Position numbers and translations under genes: made by a program. 64,000 nt of DNA. Source: Gigaspora margarita. Its lineage: Eukaryota; Glomeromycota; Glomeromycetes; Diversisporales; Gigasporaceae. The notes beneath the pieces are model-generated. The model was given only the letters and a program-made list of their open reading frames with translations, did not search any database and had not been told where the DNA came from. Positions within the stretch are counted from its first letter, which is position 1. The number at the start of each line of letters is the position of its first letter. The stretch lies in assembly GCA_009809945.1 (NCBI GenBank), contig WTPW01000706.1, forward strand, positions 5,773 through 69,772, written 5' to 3'. Positions 12,411 through 23,199 of this stretch are shown here, piece after piece.

Positions 12411-13100
12411 ACCCAGCGAATTTTTGTAATTGTTAAAGATCTTTTAATTGTTATATATCGTTTAATAAAAAAATAGAAGATCTAATTATAAACAAAAGAT
12501 CTAATCTGATCTTTTTGTAGTACAGAATTTGAATATTATTGAACTATTTCAAACTATTTCGAACTACAGATTTACTGATCCAGCTTGGTTTCCTAGTCCT
12601 AAAATATTTTGAAAGGGTCCAAAATATTTCATAATATATTTCGAAATATTTTGAAATTATTTTCATAATATTTTGAAAATTTGATATTTCGAAATATTTC
12701 GAAATATATTACATAATATTTTGCTTATATTACAGTTCGTAAGACCTTACGTAAGATTACACTATTATAAATTTGCTGATGTATAAACTCTAGAGTATTA
12801 CATAGTGCTTAACACATAATACTCTGGGTTATACTCTGGGTTATACTCTGGGTTATACTCTGGGTTACACTTTGGAGTATGCTCTGATTCATACTTCAGT
12901 GTGGTGTAGTGTTAAGGGATACTCTGCCAGAGTATGCACCACACCATGCTGGAGCACTCCATTAACATCCCTAGATTCTAATGCTTTGATGACCTGTCAG
13001 GATAACAGTCATATGAGAAGATATTGGGTTCAGGGACTTGGCCTATCAAAATGACAAGCATTGTTACAGAATTCTTATTGACCTGTCAGGACGAGAGTTA
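12411..13100. repeat. Partial further copy of the foldback family
   Basis: From 12470 the outer-end motif (AGATCTAATCTGATC ... GTAGTAC) is present, followed by CAGATTTACTGATCCAGCTTGG, the TTACGTAAGATTAC block, GCTGATGTA and loop-like sequence. It is unlike the neighbouring arm because large parts are missing. No coding sequence is seen. Confidence 0.5.
12819..12866. repeat. 12-bp tandem repeat, 4 units
   Basis: Four exact copies of ATACTCTGGGTT lie head to tail, with degenerate ACTCTG/GAGTAT phrases on both sides and related phrases in the foldback loop near 9830-9895. Confidence 0.9.
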
Positions 13101-13765
13101 TAAAGAAAAAGAAAAGAAGTTTATATGATGCTAGAAAACTTTGTAGATTGCTTGATTAGCAGGAGAAAATGATTTTGTATTGAATATCTCCTTACAAAAA
13201 TCAATAAGGTGAAAGGAATAAAATAATTGTCCCATGAAACTATTTACTTTCTTTAAGTCATATATGTATTAAATAAAAAGCTGTTTCTTCAAGTTCAAAG
13301 CAAATTTCAAGTCAAAAACTGATAGAGTAAATTCTTCATTGATTTGTTTTCAAATTGAATTTTATATAATATTAGCGACAAATGAATTATTCTACACCTA
13401 AAAAAACTTGTAGCTGTTACCATTAATAAAAAAAAAATAAAACATTATTTGGAAGAAACAACCCAATTTTTTAACGGCGATTAAATGCATTTTACTAATT
13501 ATATTAAAGATATTTTTTTTCAACTGAAAAGCATCCTTAATTTTCATTTTATATAATAATTATTTTTTTTGTTGTTTTATATAATTTAGCACATGTGCGC
13601 TGTAGCGCAACCAATCAGATCGTAATTTGGTTATAAAAAATACCTTCGCATTCTATCTTTGCGAAATTTTGAGGAAGTGCATTTTTGCTAATGCTCTATC
13701 TTAACGCTAAACCTACTCTAAATTAACGTGTCAACGATTTCAAGTTTTACAGAATCTTATGAAAG
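13101..13765. other. A+T-rich spacer before the RNF213-like fragment
   Basis: No gene or RNA is recognised. A CCAAT-containing phrase (GCGCAACCAATCAGATCG) occurs near 13605, but its downstream partner is unclear. Homology to the RNF213-like gene begins only at about 13766. Confidence 0.4.
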
Positions 13766-14195
13766 TTTTAAAGGTATTGCTGAACAACTGATTCCAGTGG
13801 GATGGTACCAAGAACTTACCATAAATGATCTTTGCAGAGAAGGTGTTTGCTCGTTATTATCAAGTTTGGATAAATTTTTTAGATAAATACTTTGTTTATC
13901 AGAAGATAGCACAATTCTGTAATTTTCTAATTTTTGATAGTTGTATTAGTTTGGACAATATTGGATTTGTAAATATGTAATAATGATCATAATGGATTTT
14001 TTTAAAAAAATTTTGCACAAACAACAGAATCTTGACAGCATTATGTTGCCATTGATCTAATCAAGGTTTACTGACTCTTTTAACATTTTATCCAGCATCA
14101 TTTTATCATTAAAAAATTTTCTCAAATGAAATATCGGGTTTTCTGCACAAATTCATCTATAAATGTGAACATATTTGTGATTTTGCTATTTATTA
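13766..14195 (-). pseudogene. RNF213-like gene fragment A (decayed tandem duplicate)
   Basis: This stretch is recognisably homologous, in the same orientation, to 52692-53150 of the large RNF213-like gene. Shared runs include GGGATGGTA.CAAGA, AAATTTTTTAGATAAA, AGAATCTTGACA, TTGCCATTGATCTAAT and TTCAAATGAAATAT (plus-strand spelling). It has an internal deletion and many frame-breaking changes, so it cannot encode a protein. The homology stops exactly where a TTA and the GGCCGTTTG inverted terminus begin at 14196. The next part of the gene reappears at 46623. It corresponds to the E3-core region upstream of the RZ finger. Confidence 0.82.
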
Positions 14196-14230
14196 GGCCG
14201 TTTGAATTTTATAATTCGTTCAACGTCCTC

Positions 14231-15150
14231 CCCCCTACCACTGGAGCCCCCCGACATTAAGCAATAATCAGAGTAGCCAATAAAAAATGAGTATAAAAAT
14301 ATACATACATATATTGAAGTGGTAATAACGACAATTGCGTAACCAAATTAATGACATACTGTATAAGTATTGTCAGCTTCCTATCGACTTTCCGGACTTG
14401 TCAATATTAATTTGTAATGAAGATTAACAATTAATCAGTCTACGACCGGGCTTAATCATTAGATTTGGCGAGTTGGGTAGTTCGATTGCAGGTAAGGCTT
14501 CTAATACTTGAGACATTCAAATGTTCTTGCATTATTAATACACTAACACTTCTTAAAAACCACAGCTTGAAATCCACCTCTTGGAACCGAAACCGGACAA
14601 GCAATCAACATCAAATATTCTTGGTACGTCAGGAAAGTTGCACAAAAAAATCACGGTATTCCTCAGTACGTTGAAAAATCAACCGGCAGTGTAATGGTAT
14701 AATTACGTGAACAAGCAAAGTGAACAAACAATAGTACCGCTTATGCTACTTAAGCAGTAGATCTGGGTCAGTTTATTTATTAATATAGAGAGTGTATAGG
14801 GTAATGAACAAATGAATTATTTATTATCATAAAGGATGATCTTCCTTCAGGGCATGAAGCCTTTATTTTTATAATAAATCTTATAGTATTACAACTATGG
14901 GCATTTATGCCATAAATCTGATTGATCTGATATGTTTAATAAATGGCCTAAATCTGATAAATTTAATATGTGCAGTAAACCTAATAAATCTGATAAATCT
15001 GATAAATGCGATAAATCGCACTTAATCCCATGATCTTGATCACTGGGGAGGCGTAGTCGAGTAGATCGAGTCACGGGGTTCACAGTATATTCTGCAGGTG
15101 GCTATATCAAAATATGTAATGCACGAATTTAAATTACCATTACAGTACAG
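14231..15150. other. Left flank of the outer element, no gene recognised
   Basis: A somewhat less A+T-rich stretch has a short open frame (14465-14674) that I cannot assign and whose product resembles nothing familiar. At about 14890-15030 a degenerate GATAAATCT/CTGATAAAT repeat occurs, giving Leu-Ser-Asp-rich peptides on the other strand. No transposase motif is seen. Confidence 0.4.
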
Positions 15151-15246
15151 CAGTATCTAGGGTTAGTAAAACTACGGGGGACAACTTATATGATATATAT
15201 AGCTATAAAATGTCTTGCATGATTTTGTGTAACAATCAAAGATTTA

Positions 15247-15899
15247 TCCTTTAGATTGTAACACAGGCAAATTTGCCTGCGTATTTAAAAATTTTAATAA
15301 AATTTTAATAAAATTTTAAATATTGATTTTAGCTATATTTTTTTTAAGTAAAAAATATACTTTGAGTTTTGTTTTAATAACTTTATTATAAAAATTTTTT
15401 AAAATTATTAGAAAACTTAAGTATAATCAAAGTTTAAAGTTCTTGTATTAGCATTTTTACTATTAAAATTTTTCTTTAGGTTTTCTTAAATTTCATATGT
15501 TCCTGTCTATAAAAAAAATTTTCACTTCTAATACAAGTCTTAATTTTTACAAATAAATCATTAAAGTTGCAATAATGAAAGTTATCATCCTTTATATAAA
15601 CTACAATATTGTCTTAAAAACTATAGCTTTAAAACTAAAACTAAATAAGATAACAGAGAAATTGTGATAAAATTTTTTAAAAAATTTTTTTTTTAAAGTT
15701 ATTTATTTTTAGCTTATATATAACTTAAATTTTTTTTCTTACAATATAAAAACTAATTTTGCAAAAAAGTAATCCTTATTTTCAAATATAATTGTACAAA
15801 GTTTTATTTAATTATCTTGGTATTTAAAAAAAGTAATCAGTGCAAAAAAAGTGCAAAAATGCAGGCAAATTTGCCTGTGTTCTACTACAATCTAAGGGA
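15247..15899. mobile_element. Tc1/mariner-like MITE (653 bp)
   Basis: Inverted termini are TCCTTTAGATTGTAACACAG plus GCAAATTTGCCTGC at the left, and the reverse complement (GCAGGCAAATTTGCCTGTG ... CAATCTAAGGGA) at the right. TA flanks each end (15245-15246, 15900-15901). The interior is A+T-rich and non-coding. Termini of 30+ bp with TA duplication suggest a Tc1/mariner-type non-autonomous element. Confidence 0.75.
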
Positions 15900-15946
15900 T
15901 AATAAAAAACAAGTTATGCGCCTGCCTATGAGCTGGGAGTGTGGTT

Positions 15947-17545
15947 CAGAGATGGCACTGAAACCTTTTTTGGTAATTCCGAAAGTTTCAGGTTTCAGAT
16001 TATAGCTTCTGAAACCTTATCCGAAACTTGAAACCTCTCCTGAAACCTGAAACCTCTCCCAAAACCCGAAACCTCAACCAAAACCCCAAACTGCAAAACA
16101 TCAATAACTTATTTGTTTATTCTCTCCAAAGTTGGCACTGAAACCCTTTTGAGCCAAATCTGAAAGTTTCGGGCTTTGGATTATAACTTCCTAAACCTTA
16201 TCCGAAACTCGAAACCTCATCAGAAACCTGAAACCTCATTCGAACCGAAACCTCACCTGAACACCAAAAACTACCCCAACTTCCATATACATTGATTGCA
16301 TTAATGTATTATATATCTCTTTCAATTATACATCAAATGCACTGATATATGCTATTATCTCTTCAATATACATTAATCGCACTGATGTATGTTATATATC
16401 TTCTTAAAGAATTCAATAAAATTTAATATCCAGCGCTATTTGGGTTAGAATGCATCCAACAATTTATTGCATGCGTGCAGTCCTTTTTGTTGTTATGATT
16501 CACAAGTACAACATGAAAGGTATAATTCCAAAATTTATATTCTGACAATCAAGGTTGCTTTTGCAAGCATCAGTTTTTTTTTACTTATTACGTAAAAACT
16601 GGATAAAATATCAACATATCCGCAGATTTTTGGAATTTACTATTAAAAATTCCAAAAATCTTTAACAGTGAATAACTTTTGTTCCACTGGTTCGTTTTTG
16701 ATGCAACAACTACCAAAATGATCACATCGATGAGACGATTCTAATGAACCCAAAATCGTTAAAATCCAATTACTGGATCCAGAGATCGTTAACGATTTGT
16801 ATCACTTCGGATGTTTAAGGATTGAAAAAACCAATCCTTAAATACCTGAAGTGATACAAATCGTTAACGATCTCTGGATCCAGTAATTGGATTTTAACGA
16901 TTTTGGGTTCATTAGAATCGTCTCATCGATGTGATCATTTTGGTAGTTGTTTCATCAAAAACGAACCAGTGGAACAAAAGTTATTCACTGTTAAAGATTT
17001 TTGGAATTTTTAATAGTAAATTCCAAAAATCCGCGGATATGAGTAATAATAAGTAATTAGTACATCCATATCTAATAACGATAGAATTGATAAGTTACCG
17101 CTGAATTAAATAAATTGTTGGTATCAAAAGGCATAAAATACTTATCGATACATCATTGGCAATTTTTTCTATTATCCTAGAATTTTGAAATCATTTGTAA
17201 TAATGGTATGATATTAAAAAATAAAGTTGACTAGCTTTAAAAAAAACCCTCGAACAAACCGAGGCAGTGAAAAAAAATTGCTAAAAAAATGATCTATATA
17301 ATATTATAATTTATTCAAAAATAATTTTACATTTTGGGTTCATTAAAAATAAGGCAACTTATAATAAATTTATAAGCTTCAATATTATATTTTTGAGTTT
17401 CAGATTATAGGTTTGAGTTTCGGATTATAGTTTCGGGGTTTCGGGTTTTGGAGTTTCGATTTTTTTAAAAAAATCTGAAACTAGTTTCAGATTAGAACCA
17501 TTCCGAAACTAGTTTCGGGTAGGTTTCGTTTCGACGCCATGTTTG
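15947..17545. mobile_element. hAT-like non-autonomous element (1.6 kb)
   Basis: The left end CAGAGATGGCACTGAAAC and the inverted right end (CAAACATGGCGTCGAAAC read inward) are flanked by GTGTGGTT (15939-15946) and GTATGGTT (17546-17553), an 8-bp duplication with one mismatch. This is the hAT signature. Sub-terminal regions are rich in GAAACC/GGTTTC repeats; the first about 180 bp is duplicated (15952 and 16132). A palindromic element sits inside at 16615-17041. No transposase frame is present. Confidence 0.75.
16615..17041. mobile_element. Near-perfect palindrome (about 427 bp)
   Basis: Arms of about 210 bp (16615-16826 and 16838-17041) are almost identical in inverted orientation, for example CCAGAGATCGTTAACGAT against ATCGTTAACGATCTCTGG. 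They meet at a short centre containing GGATTGAAAAAACCAATCC. The ends read CATATCCGC. The very high arm identity compared with neighbouring decayed repeats suggests recent insertion or active arm homogenisation. Confidence 0.85.
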
Positions 17546-17934
17546 GTATGGTTATCTATATTTTTATATTCTGGTTGATTTATTGTTGTTGTAGTGTTTT
17601 CATTCTAAAATGCTAGTAGGTATTTTAACTTTTGATTTCTATTTTATCTTGTAGCAATTCTTTTTTGTTTTAGTAGAATAATGAGATTTGATCTCGTTCT
17701 AATAGTTTTTGCTGAATTTTGGTTTAATTTTGAGTAATTGGGTTCTGATTAATTTTGAAATTCGTGATGTAATGTTAAGTAGTAATAAAAGAATCACAAT
17801 TAGGGGTATGAATAGGTTCTTTATATTTTAGTTTTTTTAATCATTTTCTGGGCTTGTTAAGGGTGGAGTTCCAATTAAGGTTAATTGTCATCCTTTTATA
17901 AGCTATTACAATCGATGGGAGAGCTTATAGGGTT

Positions 17935-19130
17935 TTGGGCCAATTTAGCTTCGATCGTGGTTAAGGTTAAATGGTTTAAATCAATAAACTAACACACATA
18001 ATTACAGGTTATAGAGTTTCTCTTTATTAGAAAAATCTATACGTCAGATTATTACAATACTTCTAAATACTATCCACAATTATTAACAATCGTTCTAATA
18101 ATAGTTCTTTCTTTCGCGAACTGAAACTACACCCTTATATATCTTTAATTCCTTTGAGATTTTTGATCTCTAGCTTGGTGCTTAGGAATTAGAACCGCCT
18201 AAAATTTTTTTTAATCGTTTAATCGTTTAACTGTTTAATTTAACTGGCATTAAAATAATTCTAGCCCACACCAACATAATTTTGCTCAGAATTATAGAGC
18301 AATTTTTAAATGTTTAAACAGCTCTAATCCCTATTAGAGCTTCAATCTCTCGATTAGAGTTTAATTACTCACTTGGACTTAAATCTTTCGATTGGAGCTT
18401 TAATCATTTAATTGAAGTCTTTAATCACCCACTTGAAACTTCAATCTCCTGATTGAAGCAACTGTGTCACAAGCTATACCAAAATAAGAAATTCAAAAAA
18501 TAACGACAGTGATAAAAAAAACAATATCCATTTTTTTAATTCAGATATCCGAATGGATTTACTGAAACATCTGACCAGAATTATATGATTTAGTGCCATT
18601 TAATAAGACGAATCGAATGGTAACAAAATCATGTGTTCTTGGTTGATAAATTGTAAGAAAATTGGTCACTAGATGTTCAGGAAGTCAGCCTTAGAATAAT
18701 CAAAATTTAGAGTTGAACATTGTTACTAAGCTTATAGAGTTTTGAACCAATTTAGCTTTGATTGTGAGCAAATAGTGAGTAAGATTAAATTATTTAAACT
18801 AATAAATTAACACATATAATTACAGGTTATAGGTTTCTCTTTGTTAACATAAATCAATATATTGGTTTGTTACAGTAATACTAAATATTATTAACAATTG
18901 TTTTAATCACCTTTCATGGACTGAAACTACACCCTTATAATATATCTTTAATTTGAATAGGAGCTTCAATCCCTCGCTTGGAGCTTCAATTTCTTGATTG
19001 GAGCTTTAATTTCTTAATAGGTGCTTTAATCTCTCAATTAGAACTTTAATCACCCAACTGTGTTACAAACTATATCAAAATAAGAATTCATAAAATAAAG
19101 ACAATAATAAAATTATATAAACCCAAAAAA
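17935..19130. repeat. Direct repeat pair, possibly LTRs of a tiny retroelement
   Basis: Two diverged copies of about 400-580 bp (17925-18520 and 18733-19130) share GCTTATAG.GTTTTG, CCAATTTAGCTT, TAATTACAGGTTATAG, TTTCTCTTTRTTA, CTGAAACTACACCCTTATA, a run of GAGCTTCAATCTCTCGATT-like sub-repeats and CAACTGTGTYACAARCTATA. Only about 200 bp separates them. This could be a terminal-repeat retrotransposon in miniature or a simple tandem duplication. No gag or pol sequence is present. LTR boundaries (TG...CA) are not clear. Confidence 0.45.
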
Positions 19131-21390
19131 AATTGAGCATGCATTATTTCTCACTTGGAAAGATGAGCTCCAGTGAATCACCTATTCCATTTTTCCTTTT
19201 TAATTGTATGTATATAGTTGGAGGTGAGGCCTTATTAGTCCAAGTAATTTTTTTGGGTCAAGAATAAGAGAAGCACAAGATGCCTTTGGGATTTTGTTTA
19301 AGATTTTTTTTGACTATACAATGTGCTTATGTTCATTCACTTTTTACAGTCACCATAATTATCTTTCTTAAACAGATGCTACATCAGATCACCAGGTCCA
19401 TTTCTACTAGTTTGCATTACTATTATAGGGTAATTTATCAAATGCAACTCTATCATTATTACAGGAAAAATCTCAGTGACCTTTATTTAATTCTGACTTT
19501 CTGATCAATTAACATTATCCAACCAGCCTTTATATCATGTCTTAGAGGTAGGTTATTTTATTATTCTTACATTCTGCTAGTTTCATAATATTAATTTTTT
19601 TGCTAGTATGTTTTTCTATACCTGATAAACTTAATGTGTGTGAAACTTTATCCAAATAAATATCATTATTGATCTAACTGTTCTCTTTATTAACTTTCGC
19701 AATAATACTTAACTTACTGCATGATGTCATTTTAACCTTTTGTCCCTCATATATGGTTACCTTTATCTGAGTTTTTAAGCAATTCAACCCTCAATTAGCT
19801 CAGGTTTACTAACATTAATCTGAGTTAAAGTTATGAAAGAAGGTGTATTAGTTAGATAGTATTGTTTTACATATCATATAACAATGAGTAGGCCTTAAGA
19901 ATAGTTATATACGTGCTGCGAGGTTTAAGGTTGATGATCTTAATCTGAATTTGGGCTAGGTGGCTGATTTATAGCCGAAATTTTAGATGTTAAGTAGGTT
20001 GGTATGGGTTTATGCTATGTTGGGTATAATTAAGGTTTTTAAGATTAGATTGGGGTTATTGTTTATTGGTGAGTTAGGTAAGAATGATGAATTGTAATTT
20101 ATTCAGTTTTGTTAGAGCAAAATGAATTATGCCCTTTTATTAACTCAATTATTGTATTATACATTTTTAATCTATAATAGTTCAAGACCACTATCTTAAG
20201 TTTTGGACTACAACTGGTAGTCCCGGACCAGGATCTATGGTTTTGAACTATTGTTTATAACCCAGAACTTAGATCTGGGGTCCAAAACCATAACCTATCT
20301 TAGTTATATACTAAAAAAGAAAATACATTGTTCAGGGCAAAATACCCTAACTATGTTTAGGGCAGAATTACACAAAAAGAAATAAAATAAAAAAAGTTTT
20401 CAATACCAAATTTCTATAAATAGATAAACAGATAATGGATTTGAACTCTACTTTTGGTAATTTTATAGTATTAATATTCAAGAGGCATGCATGTTTTAAA
20501 ATATCAATAAAGTGAAAAAAATAGTACAAACATATAAATAAATAGCATTTTTATCGATTATTGAGCTTTTTGAACTAAAAATACAATAATTAAGTTTTTA
20601 AATTTTTTATATTTGGTAATTAAAATATGCAATATTTTTATTAATTTATTCATGCATTTTAATAATAATGGATCTCCTTTTTAATTGTTATTTATTTGCA
20701 ACTATATATATATATATATTTTTTGTACCAATTAAGGTTAGGTAATTGTCCTATATTTAGTAATTAATATGCATTATTTCATTTGTGCAAAAAAATTGGA
20801 CTTTCTTTTTAATCATCATTTGCAATTTATTTTATATATACAACTGATGCTTTTTAATTAAAAAATTTTAAGAGAGCTTGAGCATTGCGCAGTGCTTCGC
20901 ATGCACTGCTCTTATACAAGCACAATCACAAGACAAGCGGCACAAGAGAATTGAATATAGACTACAATCAGTTAAATTTTGTAAAATCCAAAATTTTCAA
21001 AAAAAGTTAAGTTGAAGAAAATTAATTGCCAAAAATAAATGTCAATACAACTAAAATTTACTAGAAAAGTAATTTAGAGTAACAACAAGCATTAACAATT
21101 ATTTCTAAGTGCTAAATCTATAATACTATGCTAATGAGTCTTTTAACAGATAACCAAGTACTGATTCAACATATGTTATTGCTAAACTCTATTGCCACTA
21201 GTTGGTAGGTTTATATAGAGATTGCATACATATTGGTATTTGCAGGGACAAAATTTACTTCTTAAAAAATAATTAAAATTGTTAAATGCAATCTTATTAT
21301 TAATTCTATATATACTTAACAACTATACTTTGTAAATTAGCTAAAGAGACACTTAAATATGTGCACAATATTAAGGTAAAAATTATCAGC
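19131..21390. other. Non-coding A+T-rich stretch
   Basis: I see no supported gene. Short frames such as 19280-19504 have random-looking composition. Near 20195-20300 an imperfect palindrome of GGTCCAAAACC/GGTTTTGAAC phrases is present. An AT dinucleotide run lies near 20705-20722. Confidence 0.4.
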
Positions 21391-22660
21391 AAATTTATAG
21401 TAGTAAAATTTTTCAAAAGATCTTGCAAACCAGTAAAATTTTTGATAAGAACTTGCAAACTGCAATATAATATGAAATATTTTGTAAAAAATATTTTTTT
21501 GAAATATTTTATTTCAAAATAATTCAAAATATTTTCCAAATATTTTAGATCTAGGAAACTAAGCTGGATCAGTATATCTGTAACCCGGGTCATACTAAGG
21601 GTGTATTGGACTATATTTTTGAAATATTTTAAAATTTGTATGACTTTACAAGATCAGATTAGATCTTTTATAAATTAGATCATTTTTTGATTTGTTTTTT
21701 CTTTATTTATTTATTTTTTTTAATTTTTTTACACTTTACAAAAATACTAGCCTTTTGCAAAGAAACCAACAATTATTTAGCACTATGCAAGAACACCAAT
21801 TTGACTTTGCATGCCAACTCAGACTTCTTATATTTTGCAAGAGCACACAACTAATTGCTCTAGCAATTTCTAAATTTTCAAGAATGCTTCTTTAAAGAAA
21901 TAATTTAGTTAGGCACAAGTTTTTGCAAGTTTTTGCAAAGTTTCACTTTATTTTTTTTGTTTGACATTTTTTTGTTTATGCATTTTTTGTTTTTTTTTAA
22001 AAACTTTTTTTATTAATTTATTATATTTTGGCACTTTGTGGAAACACAATTCTTACTTCCTATTACTTTGCAAGAAAACCAACCCAGACTTTTTTAGCAC
22101 TTTGCAAGCAAACACAGACTTTTTTAGCAGTTTGCAAGAACTTTAACCCAGCAAGAACACTAACTCTTACTTAGAAAACCAGAGATTTGAGGTTTTTTTA
22201 TTAAGTTTGCTTACATATTTTGTTTTTTGCATTTGTTTTTTTTTTATTTAATTTTTTATTTTATTTATTCAGCACTTTGCAAAAAAACAACATGCCTTTT
22301 CTGACACTTTACAAGAACACCAACTCTAACTTCTCTAGCATTTTGCAAGAACATACTATATTTCTTTAGCAATTTGTAAGAACATTGACACTTACTTCTG
22401 AGAAATGGTTATTTTTTTATTTTTTTACTTCTCTACTATTTTTAGAAAGTATTTAGAAAAAAGGAAAAAACAAAGGTGATAGTCAAACAAAAAAATAGCT
22501 AAAGCAAAAATGTAGTTAAAACAAAAAACAAAGATAATAGCTAACTGTGGAGTGTATAAAAATAAGTGTGTAGAGCTAGTTTTTTTATTTTTCTTCTACA
22601 AATAGTAATGCAATTAGATGTAACAAAATGTAAAATTATTTAAAACTAGTGCAAGGTGGC
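21391..22660. repeat. Foldback-family arm, left member of a distant inverted pair
   Basis: This arm belongs to the same family as 7328-9245. It starts with TTTTCAAAAGATCTTGCAAAC, then AAGCTGGATCAGTATATCTG, TTACAAGATCAGATTAGATC, T-rich CACTTTGCAAGAA blocks, and ends with TAGCTAACTGTGGAGTG and GCAATTAGATGTAACAAAATG. The same order in reverse is at 43190-44460, 20.5 kb away. No coding sequence. Confidence 0.75.
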
Positions 22661-23199
22661 ACTTACACACCACCCTCTTATTCATTACATTTGTAGTAGC
22701 ATATAGTATAATTGAAATTATTATAATTTTACTGTTAAAAATCATGTTTTCTATCATGTGTTAATGTAAAAAAGTAGTACAACTTAGGCCAGACTTACTT
22801 AATTTGGTAGTTTACATTACCTTCTCTCTTCTCCTACCTCCCTCCTCCCACTATTAATGCAGAAAATTTTGGAAAAATATTACCTTTTAGTCAATACAAA
22901 TTTAATTCCTTGGTTTTTATAGCATGAAATTTTTAAATAGACTCAGCCAGTCAGCTTTTTTTATTAATTTCATATATAGAATTTTATAAAATTATAAAAA
23001 ATTTTTCTAATTTCACCTGGTTATTAAAATATATAAAAAATTTTTTTAAAATTTTATAAATTTTGACCTAGCTGGTTATGAAAACCATTTTCATGGCCTT
23101 ATGGATTATTTAAGAAAATTTTTATAATAAACTCTTTTTTGCAAGAAGGATGTAATATAAACCATAAATTTAATTGGTTTAGCCTACTACCACTTTCTG
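22661..23199. other. Spacer leading into the satellite
   Basis: No gene is seen. It contains a pyrimidine patch (CCTTCTCTCTTCTCCTACCTCCC region near 22820-22850), and phrases resembling satellite units appear from about 22690. Confidence 0.4.

Noticed and set aside
15030..15085. GGAGGCGTAGTCGAGTAGATCG ... GGTTCACA as a possible tRNA or SINE head
   Set aside because: Spacing does not allow a tRNA fold and no tail or duplication was found.
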